Below, one piece after another: positions 6,622-7,807 of a DNA stretch of 7,807 bases. Numbering within the stretch: the stretch's first letter is position 1; the number at the start of each line of letters is the position of its first letter. Below the pieces are notes generated by a model. It had not been told where the DNA came from and did no database searches. It saw only the letters and a list, made by a program, of their open reading frames with translations. The stretch lies in NCBI GenBank assembly GCA_024691265.1, contig JAILNT010000327.1, positions 1-7,807 of the forward strand. The letters run 5' to 3'. The position numbers and the translations under genes were made by a program. The stretch is from Treponema sp. (GTDB lineage Bacteria; Spirochaetota; Spirochaetia; Treponematales; Treponemataceae).

Positions 6622-7807
6622 TTATACGCACTTGAAATCCATTATCACTTTATTTTCAATCGTATATAAGCCCATTTTTTTTACTTTTCTGTTTCCTGCA
6701 GTATATGTGTTAAGATAAACTTTATCTAAAGCTTTTTGAAGGCTTTCCTTAGAAAAAGCTATCAAATAGCTATATTTTTTAGTATCAATTCTAAAATAAG
6801 AATCTGATATAAAACATGGTGTATAAAGGCTCATAATTGCAAAAAGCAAAGTGTATATATATTTAGAAGTTTTACTACTAATATTTTTTGTAACAGAATT
6901 TATAAGTTCTATGAAATCTTCTGTAGAGTCAGAATCTAAAGCACGTATAGCTTTTATCGCCCATATTCCACATTTTTCTTCTGCTAGGATTGAAAATCTT
7001 TTTACGGCTTCCATTATAAATATTTCTTTTGTTTCCTTATTCGGGAAAAAAAGATTGTAAGTATTTTCACTTGCTTTTTTGAAAGCTAAAATACCTGTTT
7101 GAACTAATGCTGGAAGCGGATTTGCATTGTCGTGAATATATTTTCTAAAGGCATCAGCTGTTACTTCAAGATTTGTAAAAAGGGGAGTAATATCAAAAGA
7201 CGTCATATATATTGTTTGCATTATATCTTTTATATGACAGGAAGCTTTTGTATATGGCTGTAATTTCTCATTTACTAAAGCTGAGATTACACTGTAAGAA
7301 GCTGCTAAACTGCATGCATCTAAATCTTTTCCCGAAAAATTATAACCTGAATACCAATCAAATATTTCTTTAGCATCTAAAGTTGATTTTTGCTCTATCA
7401 ATAGCTTTTTAATTTCTTTTTGTGAAAATCCTGCTATATTATGAAAAGCACTGTTTTCGCTTATATCAAAAATATCTATTTCGGATAATATATCTTCTTG
7501 AAAGCTTGTACCTGTAAAAAAAACAAATTCAGATATAACTTGAGATAACTGGATTGATTTATAGAATTCTTTTAATCTTTCTATATATTTTTCCCTGGCA
7601 ATTGCATCTATATTTTCAGATAAGATAGCAGCATCATAATCATCAACAAGAATAACAATTTTTTTCCCTGTTTTTTGATACGCTTCTAAAAAAACTCTGC
7701 AAATATTATCTGTTAAAGTTCTATTACTTTCAATTTTATAATCATAGCTAGTAGAAAATGTTAAAAGATAATTTCTAAGGACATTATCTAAATCTTCTGC
7801 TTCTTTA
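6622..7807 (-). CDS. AAA-ATPase-like / PD-(D/E)XK-family protein, 5' end outside window, degenerate nuclease tail
   Basis: The C-terminal 394 residues of a larger protein are present; the frame is open to the window edge, and the TTG at 7401 is internal. Residues are numbered from codon 7806. IVILVDDYDAAI (50-61) is a Walker B strand resembling the VDEYD motif of the AAA-ATPase_like family, with D for the usual E. FVFFTGTS (94-101), then AGFSQKEIKKLL and WYSGYNFS (151-158) follow in the order expected for that family. The Walker A region would lie upstream of the window. The C-terminal part aligns by position with the PD-(D/E)XK nuclease tail of these proteins, including a final VIMDFK segment, but I find no D...ExK catalytic set; the stretch around KKYSYLIAFSKESLQKAL is all that remains. 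The family is often multicopy and of unknown biological role. The gene runs in the same direction as thrA, 126 nt upstream, with no clear terminator between them, so readthrough is possible but no functional link is evident. Confidence 0.75.
   Translation of the reverse strand, partial: KEAEDLDNVLRNYLLTFSTSYDYKIESNRTLTDNICRVFLEAYQKTGKKIVILVDDYDAAILSENIDAIAREKYIERLKEFYKSIQLSQVISEFVFFTGTSFQEDILSEIDIFDISENSAFHNIAGFSQKEIKKLLIEQKSTLDAKEIFDWYSGYNFSGKDLDACSLAASYSVISALVNEKLQPYTKASCHIKDIMQTIYMTSFDITPLFTNLEVTADAFRKYIHDNANPLPALVQTGILAFKKASENTYNLFFPNKETKEIFIMEAVKRFSILAEEKCGIWAIKAIRALDSDSTEDFIELINSVTKNISSKTSKYIYTLLFAIMSLYTPCFISDSYFRIDTKKYSYLIAFSKESLQKALDKVYLNTYTAGNRKVKKMGLYTIENKVIMDFKCV

Noticed and set aside
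7399..7401. TTG at 7401 as the start of a separate 259-residue protein
   Set aside because: The same frame continues upstream to the window edge with a Walker B strand and other family motifs, so the TTG is an internal leucine.
1..7807. CRISPR array, tRNA or rRNA gene, insertion sequence, or defence cassette
   Set aside because: No regularly spaced repeats, RNA gene motifs, transposase or terminal inverted repeats were recognised. The window is nearly filled by the five described coding regions.

Overview
The window is AT-rich bacterial DNA. It carries four genes or gene pieces on the minus strand and one truncated gene on the plus strand. The low GC, the hybrid sensor kinase, an AAA-ATPase-like/PD-(D/E)XK family protein and a full amino-acid pathway set suggest a gut- or rumen-type Treponema (spirochaete). 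An anaerobic Firmicute cannot be excluded from sequence alone, so this assignment is inference.

Layout. Positions 1-1433 (+) hold the C-terminal part of a hybrid histidine kinase with two receiver domains. A hairpin with T/A tracts on both flanks (1437-1474) sits between this gene and the convergent minus-strand block and can terminate transcription from both sides. From 6495 down to 1532 three minus-strand genes lie close together: thrA (bifunctional aspartokinase/homoserine dehydrogenase), then after 25 nt a fused DAHP synthase-prephenate dehydratase starting at GTG, then after 4 nt ilvN (acetolactate synthase regulatory subunit). A 126-nt gap upstream of thrA contains a plausible extended -10 promoter and a short palindrome. 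Positions 6622-7807 (-) hold the C-terminal part of an AAA-ATPase-like protein whose nuclease-like tail looks degenerate.

How the genes fit together. The three-gene block looks like one operon for control points of amino-acid synthesis: entry into the aspartate family and homoserine formation (ThrA), entry into the aromatic pathway plus the phenylalanine branch (fused enzyme), and the regulatory half of the branched-chain enzyme (IlvN). Each of the three proteins carries ACT-type ligand-binding domains, so the operon groups feedback-controlled steps of three different pathways.

The most unusual item is the single-chain fusion of a class I-beta DAHP synthase with a prephenate dehydratase that has a phenylalanine-type ACT domain and no chorismate mutase domain. 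I see no CRISPR array, RNA gene, insertion sequence or clearly new multi-gene system. The content is mainly metabolic and regulatory.
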